Source: Prochlorococcus sp. AG-363-C02 (GTDB lineage Bacteria; Cyanobacteriota; Cyanobacteriia; PCC-6307; Cyanobiaceae). Taken from it: a stretch of 64,000 nucleotides of DNA. Each line of letters starts with the position of its first letter. The stretch's first letter is position 1. A program made the translations under genes and the position numbers. The stretch lies in NCBI GenBank assembly GCA_003278345.1, contig QCFH01000005.1, positions 1 to 64,000 of the forward strand. The letters are read 5' to 3'. The notes beneath the pieces were generated by a model. It did no database searches and was not told the origin of the DNA. It saw only the letters and a program-made list of their open reading frames with translations. Shown in pieces: positions 33,199-42,386 of the stretch.

Positions 33199-34314
33199 TT
33201 AATTAATTTGATTAAAACGATTCCATCTGAAAGCTCTGAGTAGATTGGTTTCTTCGATTTCTAGAGTTTCTTTGCAAATTAGTTTTGTCAGCAGGTCTGA
33301 TGTTATAGCAGCTAATAGTACTCCGTTTCGATGGTGACCAGTTGCAAGCCATAATCCCTTTAAAGAGGAAATGCCGATAATCGGAGCTTCATCTGGTGAA
33401 CATGGCCTAAAGCCCCACCAACGTTCCATATGTGGCCAGTTGCTTGCTATAGGAAGCAATGAATTTATCCCTTCTTGCAATTGAGATTGACCAATTGGAG
33501 TTAAACCTTCTTTAAACCCAGCATTTCTTTCACTTGTAGCACCAACAACTATTAGCCCATCTTCTCTAGGAACTAAATAAACTCCTGGGCCAAAAATTAT
33601 TCGTTTAAGAGCGTCTTTAGGCCCTTGAATTGAGAACATTTGGCCTTTTACAGGAAAAATCGGAACCTCCTTGCAAAGATTCTGACTCCATGCACCACTA
33701 CTTAAGATTGCCTCTTTCGCCCTTATTTTTTCTATTTGTCCTTCAGCTGTTTGAATCACAACGCCTTTAAAAACATCTTTTTGACTTATTATTTTTAATA
33801 CCTCACTGCCTTCTTGAAAATTTACTCCTAATTCCACACAAGCTTTTTCAAGTGCTCTCATTAATCTTCTTCTGTTATCAATTTGTCCGTCTTGCTTGAA
33901 GAGTAACCCTGTTTTCCATTTTGAGTCTATTCCGGGCACTTCTTGATTGAGTTCATATTTCGTGAGCGGATCACCCAAGTATGCAGTTGGATATTGTTTT
34001 CGATTTTCAATATTTAAGAAAGGTACAACTATGCCACAGTTTCTAAGTCCACAATTGATACCACTATCTTCTTCTATTGTTTTAACCCAATTAGGGATTA
34101 GGCGTTGACTTGCTTGTCCAAGTTCTAAAAGATTACCTTCAAGTCCTTCTGCGTGTGGTGCAAGCATTCCAGCTGCTACAAATCCCGCAGCTTCATGCCT
34201 TCTTCGGCTTAATACTTCTACAGATTTTCCTTTTTTAGCTAATGCATGCGCCAGAGATAATCCTATTAAGCCTCCACCAAGGATTAATACTTTGTTAGTG
34301 CTCAATGTAGCCAT
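33199..34314 (-). CDS. thiO: Glycine oxidase ThiO / FAD-dependent oxidoreductase
   Basis: VLILGGGLIGLSLAHALAKKG, GMLAPHAEG, ATGHHRNGVLLAAI. Confidence 0.85.
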   Translation of the reverse strand: MATLSTNKVLILGGGLIGLSLAHALAKKGKSVEVLSRRRHEAAGFVAAGMLAPHAEGLEGNLLELGQASQRLIPNWVKTIEEDSGINCGLRNCGIVVPFLNIENRKQYPTAYLGDPLTKYELNQEVPGIDSKWKTGLLFKQDGQIDNRRRLMRALEKACVELGVNFQEGSEVLKIISQKDVFKGVVIQTAEGQIEKIRAKEAILSSGAWSQNLCKEVPIFPVKGQMFSIQGPKDALKRIIFGPGVYLVPREDGLIVVGATSERNAGFKEGLTPIGQSQLQEGINSLLPIASNWPHMERWWGFRPCSPDEAPIIGISSLKGLWLATGHHRNGVLLAAITSDLLTKLICKETLEIEETNLLRAFRWNRFNQIN

Positions 34315-34422
34315 TCGTTAGGCCATTAATATTTCTAATTTTGAGTTTTTTAAATCATTATGTCTATCCAATGTGTTGCTCTTTTCCATAGTATGGATAT
34401 ATATCAATATTTGATGTAAGCA

Positions 34423-35898
34423 ATGGCTGATGTTCAAGCGGAATGGGAACCTGTGATTGGCTTAGAGACGCATGTTCAGTTAGCTACCAAGAGTAAGATA
34501 TTTACCTCTGCTTCTACAAGCTTTGGTAATGAGCCTAATAAACATATTGATCCTGTCGTTTGTGGGTTACCTGGCACTTTGCCAGTATTAAATAAAAAAG
34601 TTCTTGAGTATGCTGTTAAGGCGGCGATGGCATTGAATTTAAAAATTGCTAAGCATTGTAAGTTCGATAGAAAGCAATACTTTTACCCTGATCTTCCTAA
34701 GAATTACCAAATTTCTCAATTTGATGAACCAATTGCAGAGGAAGGGTGGATAGAAGTTGAAGTAGCAGAAAAAGGTAAAGAAACTTATTTAAAGAAGATA
34801 GGTATAGAGAGGTTACATATGGAGGAAGATGCCGGTAAATTGGTACATGCAGGTAGCGATCGTCTTGCTGGATCTTCGTATTCATTAGTTGATTACAATC
34901 GTGCTGGAGTTCCTTTGGCTGAGATTGTTAGCAAGCCAGATTTGCGCACTGGTAGAGAAGCGTCTGAATATGCTTCTGAGATAAGAAGGATAGTTAGATA
35001 CTTAGGAGTGTCTGACGGCAATATGCAGGAAGGTTCATTGAGATGTGATGTCAATATTTCTGTAAGACGTGGACCAAATGCTCCCTTTGGAACCAAAGTT
35101 GAAATTAAAAATATGAATTCATTCTCTGCTATTCAGAAAGCTTGTGAGTATGAGATAAAGCGTCAAATTAAAACTTATGAATCCGGTGGAACAGTTCATC
35201 AGGAAACTCGTCTTTGGGATGAGAGTAAGCAGCTTACAAAAAGCATGAGATCTAAAGAAGGTAGTAGTGACTATAGGTATTTTCCTGACCCTGATCTTGG
35301 CCCAATAGAAGTTAGTTCTGAGTTGCAAGAAAAGTGGAGGTCTGAATTACCAGAATTGCCTGCGGCAAAAAGGCATAGATATGCAGATCAGATGGGATTG
35401 TCTATGTATGACGCTCGTGTCTTAACAGATGACTTTCAAATGGCAAAATATTTTGAAGCTACTGTTGGAGCTGGTGCTGAACCTAAGCAGGTTTCCAATT
35501 GGATTACTGGTGATATAGCTGCATACGTTAATGCAAGTAAAATGAGCTTTGCTGACCTTTTGTTTCCCCCTGAATACTTATCAGAGATGCTTGAGTTAAT
35601 AGTTAAAGGTAAAATTAGTGGCAAAATTGCGAAAGAACTTTTGCCAGAATTATTGGAAACAGGCTCTTCTCCCCGAGAAATAGTGGAGCAGAGAGGACTC
35701 GGAATGATTAGTGATCCGGTAATTATAGAAGAAATAGTTGATGAATTATTAGCAAATCATTCGAATGAAGTGGCCTTGTATAGAGCTGGCAAGAAAAAAC
35801 TCCAAGGTTTTTTTGTTGGCCAATTGATGAAAAAAACTAGTGGTAAGGCAGATCCAAAACTAGTCAATCAAATACTTTCGCGTAAATTGCAGGGTTAA
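34423..35898 (+). CDS. gatB: Aspartyl/glutamyl-tRNA amidotransferase subunit B
   Basis: VIGLETHVQLATKSKIF, YFYPDLPKNYQISQFD, VDYNRAGVPLAEIV, VEIKNMNSF. Confidence 0.97.
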   Translation: MADVQAEWEPVIGLETHVQLATKSKIFTSASTSFGNEPNKHIDPVVCGLPGTLPVLNKKVLEYAVKAAMALNLKIAKHCKFDRKQYFYPDLPKNYQISQFDEPIAEEGWIEVEVAEKGKETYLKKIGIERLHMEEDAGKLVHAGSDRLAGSSYSLVDYNRAGVPLAEIVSKPDLRTGREASEYASEIRRIVRYLGVSDGNMQEGSLRCDVNISVRRGPNAPFGTKVEIKNMNSFSAIQKACEYEIKRQIKTYESGGTVHQETRLWDESKQLTKSMRSKEGSSDYRYFPDPDLGPIEVSSELQEKWRSELPELPAAKRHRYADQMGLSMYDARVLTDDFQMAKYFEATVGAGAEPKQVSNWITGDIAAYVNASKMSFADLLFPPEYLSEMLELIVKGKISGKIAKELLPELLETGSSPREIVEQRGLGMISDPVIIEEIVDELLANHSNEVALYRAGKKKLQGFFVGQLMKKTSGKADPKLVNQILSRKLQG

Positions 35899-35899
35899 A

Positions 35900-36540
35900 T
35901 TATAACAATAACTTATTTACTTGCTCTTTAAAAAAATCTAATTTTTGTGAATTATCTATAATCTTATCAGCAAGTTCTTTTTTATATATTATTGATAATT
36001 GAGATTCAATTCTACACTTAGCTTGACTAGTATTTAATTTATCTCGATACATTAAACGCTCGTATTGTTGTTCGGGATCACAATATATCAGCCAACTCTC
36101 GCTGCATAAATAAGTTAAATCAGCTTCAAATAATAAAGGAATAATGAGAGCAATCAAGGGGAGGTCTTTTGCTTTACTTAGTTCATTATCCAGACGCTCT
36201 AATATTATTGGATGTAGTAGATTTTCCAGCCATATCTTTTCAATTTTATTGGAAAAAATAATATCACCTAATCTCAATCGATTAATAGATAGCCCTGTGC
36301 TGGTTTCTTTTAAAATTATTTTCCCGTATCTTTTGATGACTTCTTTAGTTGCTTCTGTGCCTGGATTTAGTGCCTCATGTGAATAAATATCTACATCAAG
36401 AATTGGTACTTTTTTCTCAATCTGTAAGTAATTAGCAATAGTACTCTTGCCACTAGCTATTCCGCCAGTAATGCCTATACGTCGTTGAACTCCATTCCAA
36501 CGTTTTTGAGATGTAGCCTTTAAAACTTGAACGAAATAGC
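35900..36540 (-). CDS. coaE: Dephospho-CoA kinase; start codon unresolved
   Basis: Open frame ...LKATSQKRWNGVQRRIGITGGIASGKSTIANYLQIEKKVPILDVDIYSHEALNPGT joined to the listed 125-aa ORF; canonical starts occur only from TTG at 36277 inward, so the 5' end given is approximate. Confidence 0.85.
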
Positions 36541-36547
36541 GCAGGAT

Positions 36548-37822
36548 ATGAAAGAGTTTACTTTCTTAAGCATCGGATTGAGTAATTTTGAATCATCGAC
36601 ATGGTCTCTTATATCAGGAGGCATAACTGCACCTTACGGTTTTAAGGCATCTGGGATTAGGGCTGGGCTGAAAAACTCTGAAAAAAAATTAGATTTAGCA
36701 TTAATATTGGCACCCGAAGATGCTTTGTGCGCAGGCACTTTTACCCAATCGAGAGTTCGCGCTAATTGTATAGATCTTTGCATCGAACGTTTGCTGGAGA
36801 CGTCTGGTAGAGCAAGAGCAATACTTATAAATTCTGGCCAAGCAAATGCTTGTACTGGTAAGAAAGGTTTCGAAGACAGTGTTATTGCAACAAAAGCATT
36901 AGCTCAAAAACTAGGAATATCTGAATCTGAGGTCTTGATTTGTTCGACTGGTGTTATAGGAGAACGAATTCGTATGCAAAACCTTTTAAAAGGAATTGAT
37001 TTATTGGTTGATTCATTAAGTGATTCGGGAAGTAGAGATGCTGCAAAAGCGATATTGACAACTGATTTAATAGAAAAAGAGATTGCTATTGAAGGTTATT
37101 TAGGGGGTAGACGTGTTCGTATAGGAGGAATTGCAAAAGGATCTGGAATGATTCATCCAGATATGGCAACAATGTTGGCTTTTCTAGCGTGTGATGTGGG
37201 ATTACCTAAAAAAGCTTGGGATGACATAATTAAACGAGTTGTTAACTCTTCATTTAATGCAATTAGTGTTGATGGTGATACAAGTACTAATGATTCTTTT
37301 TTAGCTTTTTGTGCAGGAGATGTTTTAGATAAGGAATACTTTAATGAACTTGAAATGGGATTAAAATTTGCATCAACCATTCTTGCAAAATCAATAGCAC
37401 GAGACGGTGAGGGCTCTAATTGCCTAATTGAAGTAAAAGTTGAGGGTGCGGAAAGCGTCATGGATGCTCAGATAATTGCACGTACAATATGTAGTTCCTC
37501 TTTAGTTAAAACAGCTGTACATGGGTGTGATCCTAATTGGGGAAGAATATTGGCTGCAGCTGGTAGGTCAGGAATCATATTTTCTCCAGAGGACGTTTCT
37601 CTTTGGATTGGATCTATTCAAATCATGAGCGAAGGACTACCTATAGAATTTGATAGGAAGATGGTAGTTAGGTATATGAATGAAATTGTAAAAGTTAAGA
37701 ATTCAAATAAAGAAACTTTATTGATTTGTTTGCGAATAGGAACTGGTAATTTTGAGGCTTATTCATGGGGATGTGACTTATCATCTGAATATATTCACAT
37801 CAATGCCGATTACACCACTTAG
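36548..37822 (+). CDS. argJ: Bifunctional ornithine acetyltransferase/N-acetylglutamate synthase
   Basis: ISGGITAPYGFKASGIRAG, SGQANACTG, KGSGMIHPDMATMLAFLACD, CDPNWGRILAAAGRSG. Confidence 0.95.
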   Translation: MKEFTFLSIGLSNFESSTWSLISGGITAPYGFKASGIRAGLKNSEKKLDLALILAPEDALCAGTFTQSRVRANCIDLCIERLLETSGRARAILINSGQANACTGKKGFEDSVIATKALAQKLGISESEVLICSTGVIGERIRMQNLLKGIDLLVDSLSDSGSRDAAKAILTTDLIEKEIAIEGYLGGRRVRIGGIAKGSGMIHPDMATMLAFLACDVGLPKKAWDDIIKRVVNSSFNAISVDGDTSTNDSFLAFCAGDVLDKEYFNELEMGLKFASTILAKSIARDGEGSNCLIEVKVEGAESVMDAQIIARTICSSSLVKTAVHGCDPNWGRILAAAGRSGIIFSPEDVSLWIGSIQIMSEGLPIEFDRKMVVRYMNEIVKVKNSNKETLLICLRIGTGNFEAYSWGCDLSSEYIHINADYTT

Positions 37823-37949
37823 GTAAAGATTGTATTCAAGCAATTTAGAATCAATCCCAATTTATAACTAAAATTTTGGTTCTTATTACAAGTAAATATA
37901 TTTTTTCTAGAGTTTTTGAGGATAAGAAGTATTAGAGTTGATATTCAAG

Positions 37950-38063
37950 AGGTTCCAATTGAGATCAGCTATTGGAGGTAACGGGGAAAAGTGGTGAAAA
38001 TCCATTACTGTCCCGCAGCTGTGAAATATCGAGATTCTCGATATCAGTCAGAATGCCCGCCTT
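37950..38063 (+). promoter_or_regulatory. Cobalamin (AdoCbl) riboswitch
   Basis: Conserved core aacggggaaaagtggtgaaaatccattactgtcccgcagctgtgaa and 3' gtcagaatgcccgcc, immediately upstream of the HupE ORF. Confidence 0.92.
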
Positions 38064-38090
38064 ATTTCAAAATTCGACGAGGATCGATCA

Positions 38091-38723
38091 ATGACTTTCA
38101 CCTCTTTAATGCGTAAGCATTTTCTTCAAGCTTTACTTTCATTGTTTTTTTTAATTAATGTTTTAGCTGATTCAGCTCTTGCTCATCATCCCTTCGGGAT
38201 GGGGAAAATTTCCGATTTATCCGTTTGGCAAGCTCTACTTAGTGGTGTCGGTCATCCATTATTGGGACCTGATCATCTGCTTTTTATGTTAGGCATAGCT
38301 CTTGTGGGATTAAAAAAAGACAAGAAATGGGTCTTTCCCCTTCTGGCTGTTGGTTTGGCAGGAAGTGCATTAGTACAGTTGCAACCCCTCCCTGATTCAT
38401 TAGAACCATGGGCAGAAGCACTTGTCTCTTTTTCTTTAACTGTAGAAGGCTTAGTTGTTCTAAATCTTTTGAGTTCAAAATGGTTGTTGCCAATGTTTGC
38501 TTTTCATGGATACTTACTTGGAAACACAATTGTTGGGGCTGAAGCTACACCTTTATTAGGTTATTTCTTTGGCCTCCTTATAGCGCAGTTATCTCTTTTG
38601 TTATTTGTAACATCAGCTTCTACAAAAGTCATCAAAAAGTTTGGCGTCAATGGTCGCATTTTATCTGCTGGGATTTGGATTGGAATAGGACTTGCCTTCT
38701 CTTGGGTTGCCCTTATCCCATAA
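38091..38723 (+). CDS. HupE/UreJ family protein, predicted metal (cobalt or nickel) transporter
   Basis: AHHPFGMGK, GVGHPLLGPDHLLFMLGIAL, AFHGYLLGNTIVGAE. Confidence 0.88.
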   Translation: MTFTSLMRKHFLQALLSLFFLINVLADSALAHHPFGMGKISDLSVWQALLSGVGHPLLGPDHLLFMLGIALVGLKKDKKWVFPLLAVGLAGSALVQLQPLPDSLEPWAEALVSFSLTVEGLVVLNLLSSKWLLPMFAFHGYLLGNTIVGAEATPLLGYFFGLLIAQLSLLLFVTSASTKVIKKFGVNGRILSAGIWIGIGLAFSWVALIP

Positions 38724-39116
38724 CATCTAAAATGAATAGATTTCCATAGAAGTCAAAAGGTATTTAATTTACTCATTTATTTTAGGGATATTCTGAAATT
38801 AAATTATTGGCTAATATTTTTGCTTTGTAATTGCTTAAACCAATTTCTCTAGTTTTTCTAAATTTTCGTTTTAGATAGCAAAAAGATTATAATTTATGAT
38901 TTTCTTTTATATATTCCTTGCTTTCGAATTTGTAAATTTTGTATGTTCTTTAAAAAGTTTCTAAACTAAACACCCTATACAGATTGAGATAAACTTTTTA
39001 TATCAAACCTTCTTAACGCTATACATAAACTTTTTTAAAGAAAATTGTTTAATTTTTTATCTAAGTATTTCATCTAGAATTTAAGTTATTATAGTAAGGA
39101 AAAGGAATTTACTAAC

Positions 39117-39740
39117 ATGTTCAGTAAGAAATTATTGCCTGGTCTTTTTGCTGCAGTTGTATTAGGAGCTTCCCCTTGTATTGCTGATGGCGATTTTTAT
39201 GATGATCTAGCTGATGAAGAGCTTTATCAAGAATCTGCAAAAGATAATGGTGTTTATGTTCTTCTCGGAGCGGGAATTGGAGATGCAAAGGAAATAACTT
39301 ACTCCGCCACTGATTTTAGTGTTGGGTCTAGATTTGCTTTTGAAACAGGTATAGGTTATAGATTTAATCCTAATTTAAGAGTTGAAGCGACATATGGACG
39401 TAATAAATTGGATGTTGATGGATCTGGTTTGTTTGATGATGTAATTGCTAAAAGTTTCTTTTTAAGTGGTTTATATGATTTTGATAATGATTCTAAGATA
39501 ACTCCATATGTAGGTTTGGGTATTGGTTCGTCTAATGTAGATACAGATGCAACCACTGATGACGATGATACATCAATTAGTTATCAAGGCAAAGGTGGAC
39601 TTTCATATGATTTATCAGAAAAAGTTGATGTTTTTGGGGAGCTAACCTATCAGATTATTGACGACACTAATATTGGAAATAAGGATATAGACGCAATAAG
39701 ACTTTGGAAAGGACAATTAGGTATTAGATTCTTTTTCTAA
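39117..39740 (+). CDS. Outer membrane beta-barrel protein
   Basis: Signal peptide, alternating beta strands, aromatic C-terminus ...GQLGIRFFF. Confidence 0.8.
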   Translation: MFSKKLLPGLFAAVVLGASPCIADGDFYDDLADEELYQESAKDNGVYVLLGAGIGDAKEITYSATDFSVGSRFAFETGIGYRFNPNLRVEATYGRNKLDVDGSGLFDDVIAKSFFLSGLYDFDNDSKITPYVGLGIGSSNVDTDATTDDDDTSISYQGKGGLSYDLSEKVDVFGELTYQIIDDTNIGNKDIDAIRLWKGQLGIRFFF

Positions 39741-39786
39741 AATCATTTATTTTTAAGAATTTGTTTTTATCTTGCAGATTATTTTG

Positions 39787-40395
39787 TTAACTTTTGATAG
39801 CTTTTTGTGAGACTTTGCTCCAAAAGAAAACCCAGCAACTTATCCCTGTAAATTTAAACCCTTCTTCGAATATCTGAACTGTGTTGTAATTAATAGGTAA
39901 AAAGTCTTGGAAAACATCACTTATAATAGACATACCTAGCAAAAAAATTGTACTGAGAAATAAAATCGGATCAATTTTTACAATTAATTTTTTAAAGTTT
40001 ATTAATAAATATAATGCCAAGAAGATATATATAGTATAGAGAATATCCTGGTTTAATTGTTGCATGTCATGTAATAGGAATAGATCATCTAAACAAAGTA
40101 AAACTGAAAAAAAACATCCTATATTTAATATTTTTCTATATGAATTATCTTTAATTATATTAGAATGTAAAGTGAAGAATGTTATCGCACTAGCTCCAGA
40201 CCACAGGAGAACACCTAAGTTAGAAATCATTCCTACACCAATTGATACGTTGCAGGTTTGTAGCAAGTCTCTTAGAACTAAACCAGGTTCAATTCCATTT
40301 GAAGAGGTATATAGGAGTATTAATATGTATATTATAAGCGAAGGAAAAACAGAGAAAAAAATAGTTCTATGAAATAAATGTTTGTAATTTTGCAT
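39787..40395 (-). CDS. Multi-pass membrane protein of unknown function
   Basis: About six hydrophobic segments; LCLDDLFLLHD and FEEGFKFTGI motifs. Confidence 0.7.
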   Translation of the reverse strand: MQNYKHLFHRTIFFSVFPSLIIYILILLYTSSNGIEPGLVLRDLLQTCNVSIGVGMISNLGVLLWSGASAITFFTLHSNIIKDNSYRKILNIGCFFSVLLCLDDLFLLHDMQQLNQDILYTIYIFLALYLLINFKKLIVKIDPILFLSTIFLLGMSIISDVFQDFLPINYNTVQIFEEGFKFTGISCWVFFWSKVSQKAIKS

Positions 40396-40507
40396 AATGC
40401 ATGTTTCCCAAATTCAACTGCTTGAATCTAAAAATCTAGTTAATTTATAAAATTTGAATCTAATTTGAAGCTTCTTTAGCAAATGTCAAGGTTTTTAATT
40501 GGAAGAT

Positions 40508-40572
40508 GAGACTCTTTGCACTGGAATAAAAGAGCAGCCCTTTCAGGCTCCATAGATCATGTGGGTAATAAG
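40508..40572. repeat. Diverged copy (A) of tmRNA-terminator-like element
   Basis: Aligns without gaps over 65 nt with 41286-41350; 16 mismatches by my hand count, stem partly conserved. Confidence 0.65.
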
Positions 40573-40693
40573 TATAAACAAGTTTAAATTTCAAACGAGT
40601 ATCTTTAGAATTCTATTTTTTCAACTCTTTTATTCATTTTGGTTCCCCATTTTTTCTTAGGGGATAGAATTTTGTAGATATATTTTTCAATTA

Positions 40694-41134
40694 ATGCTTA
40701 AAAAGATCTTTAGCCTTATAGCCTTCATGGCTTTCTCTTTGATGAGTTATGCACCGATTGCTATTGCCATTGAAGATAATGCTCCTGTTGATGTTCAAGA
40801 GATTTTCACAAGTACAAAGCCAATTTATGGTGAGTCATTTACATACCCCGAAGGCAAAGGAGAAATGCGTCTTTATAAAGTTGATGTTCAACCAGGTGGA
40901 GTTGTACCCCTTCATTTTCATGAGGCACCATTAACTAGTTATATCGAATTGGGTCAATTAACACTTAAGACTAAGCAAGGTAGGAGTACAACTTTTCGTG
41001 AGGGTGATTCTTTTGTCTTAGCAGCTGATACTCCTCCTCATACCATGGCTAATAATGGAAAAGTACCAGCAGTTATGTGGGTAACTGTTGCAGCAGCTGA
41101 GGGTGTTCCTACTCTGACCAATGTTGAAGAATAA
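40694..41134 (+). CDS. Secreted cupin-domain protein
   Basis: Signal peptide MLKKIFSLIAFMAFSLMSYAPIAIA; cupin PLHFHEAPLTSYIELGQL, PHTMANNG. Confidence 0.85.
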   Translation: MLKKIFSLIAFMAFSLMSYAPIAIAIEDNAPVDVQEIFTSTKPIYGESFTYPEGKGEMRLYKVDVQPGGVVPLHFHEAPLTSYIELGQLTLKTKQGRSTTFREGDSFVLAADTPPHTMANNGKVPAVMWVTVAAAEGVPTLTNVEE

Positions 41135-41147
41135 TTAGTTGCGTTTT

Positions 41148-41351
41148 ACAGCCGATTGCTATCGGAACTAGATGGGCTGACTGAGGTCAGTCCTTTTTTA
41201 TGGGTTAGAGACGATTGAGAATTCCTTTTGAAGAGAAATATTGGATTTTGCCCCCAAAGCCTTTTTTCCCTTTTTCTGAGATATTGAGACTCACTGCGCT
41301 GCAATTAAAAAGGACGCCTTCCAGCGTCCATGGATCAATTGGGTCATAAGG
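41148..41351. repeat. 204-bp direct repeat, copy B
   Basis: Identical by eye to 41882-42085. Confidence 0.95.
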
Positions 41352-41416
41352 GACATCAAATATTTATGCTTGATTCGCCTAGTTCAGCTATAACTTGCTG
41401 GTATCTCTAGAACTTA

Positions 41417-41848
41417 ATGCGCCGTTTTTTACTTCTTGCACTAACAGCTGGAATTTCTATCCCAATAGTTGCTTGTAGTCCTAAGAAGCAAACATCACGT
41501 GAACCTGTGGTGGTGGAAACTCTTATTACTGCAACTGAATCTTGGAATGGAGATTCTTTTAAGTATCCAGCAGGGCAAGCAGAAATGAAATTAGAAAAAA
41601 TAACTGCTCAACCAGGTTTTAAAACACCTCTTCACTTACATCCACAACCTGGAATTATTTATGTACAAAGAGGAACTCTTTATTGTGAGACTAGTGATGG
41701 AAAATCCTTGACAGTAGGTGCTGGAGAAAGCTTTGCTTCTTCGCAGGATACTATTCATTACTGTGAAAATAATGGTGATGCAGAGATGGTAGTTTTTGTT
41801 GCTTCCGCTGGTTCTAAAGGCAAAAAAACAACTGTTACTAAGGAATAA
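41417..41848 (+). CDS. Cupin-domain protein, possible lipoprotein
   Basis: MRRFLLLALTAGISIPIVACS lipobox-like leader; cupin PLHLHPQPGIIYVQRGTL. Confidence 0.83.
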   Translation: MRRFLLLALTAGISIPIVACSPKKQTSREPVVVETLITATESWNGDSFKYPAGQAEMKLEKITAQPGFKTPLHLHPQPGIIYVQRGTLYCETSDGKSLTVGAGESFASSQDTIHYCENNGDAEMVVFVASAGSKGKKTTVTKE

Positions 41849-41881
41849 ATCAAACTTTCAATGCTTGAATAAAGAAGGTTG

Positions 41882-42085
41882 ACAGCCGATTGCTATCGGA
41901 ACTAGATGGGCTGACTGAGGTCAGTCCTTTTTTATGGGTTAGAGACGATTGAGAATTCCTTTTGAAGAGAAATATTGGATTTTGCCCCCAAAGCCTTTTT
42001 TCCCTTTTTCTGAGATATTGAGACTCACTGCGCTGCAATTAAAAAGGACGCCTTCCAGCGTCCATGGATCAATTGGGTCATAAGG
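41882..42085. repeat. 204-bp direct repeat, copy C, ending at the 3' end of the tmRNA coding piece
   Basis: Identical by eye to 41148-41351, offset 734 bp. Confidence 0.95.
42041..42064 (-). terminator. tmRNA intrinsic terminator
   Basis: Minus strand ggacgc-tggaag-gcgtcc-ttttt. Confidence 0.8.
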
Positions 42086-42300
42086 TTGATCTAACCCCAT
42101 CTCCTTTATAGGGTCAAGCAGCAACAGGGGCTGTTTGACGGGAGAAACTAACGATTTTGTTAGCAGTTATGGTTTTGCTCTAACCGAGCAGGTTTCAGTA
42201 AAACTCCTTGAATCCCGTCGAAACCATTGCAGCCCCAATGTTATGGAGCTGAGCGGAATCGAACCGCTGTCCGAGATACTGGTGTGATCCACCTAGTTCA
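42084..42300 (-). ncRNA. ssrA: Permuted (two-piece) tmRNA; tag peptide ANKIVSFSRQTAPVAA
   Basis: Minus strand: acceptor piece ...GGACAGCGGTTCGATTCCGCTCAGCTCCA first, then GGGGCTGCAATGGTTTCGACGGG... with reading frame GCTAACAAAATCGTTAGTTTCTCCCGTCAAACAGCCCCTGTTGCTGCTTGA; GGGGCTG/CAGCTCC acceptor pairing. Confidence 0.95.
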
Positions 42301-42386
42301 TTCAAAATGAACATAACTATTCTGACAGATTTCTAAACTATGAACTAATTTCATCTAATCAATGCAAACAAACTTCTTAGCCACTG

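Noticed and set aside
35900-36277. The 125-aa ORF as a complete gene or a coaE pseudogene
   Set aside because: The frame continues open upstream with an intact P-loop and conserved residues, so truncation reflects a missing canonical start rather than decay.
41850-42124. Minus-strand ORFs 41850-42038 and 41939-42124
   Set aside because: They run through the repeat/terminator and into the tmRNA locus; not credible coding sequence.
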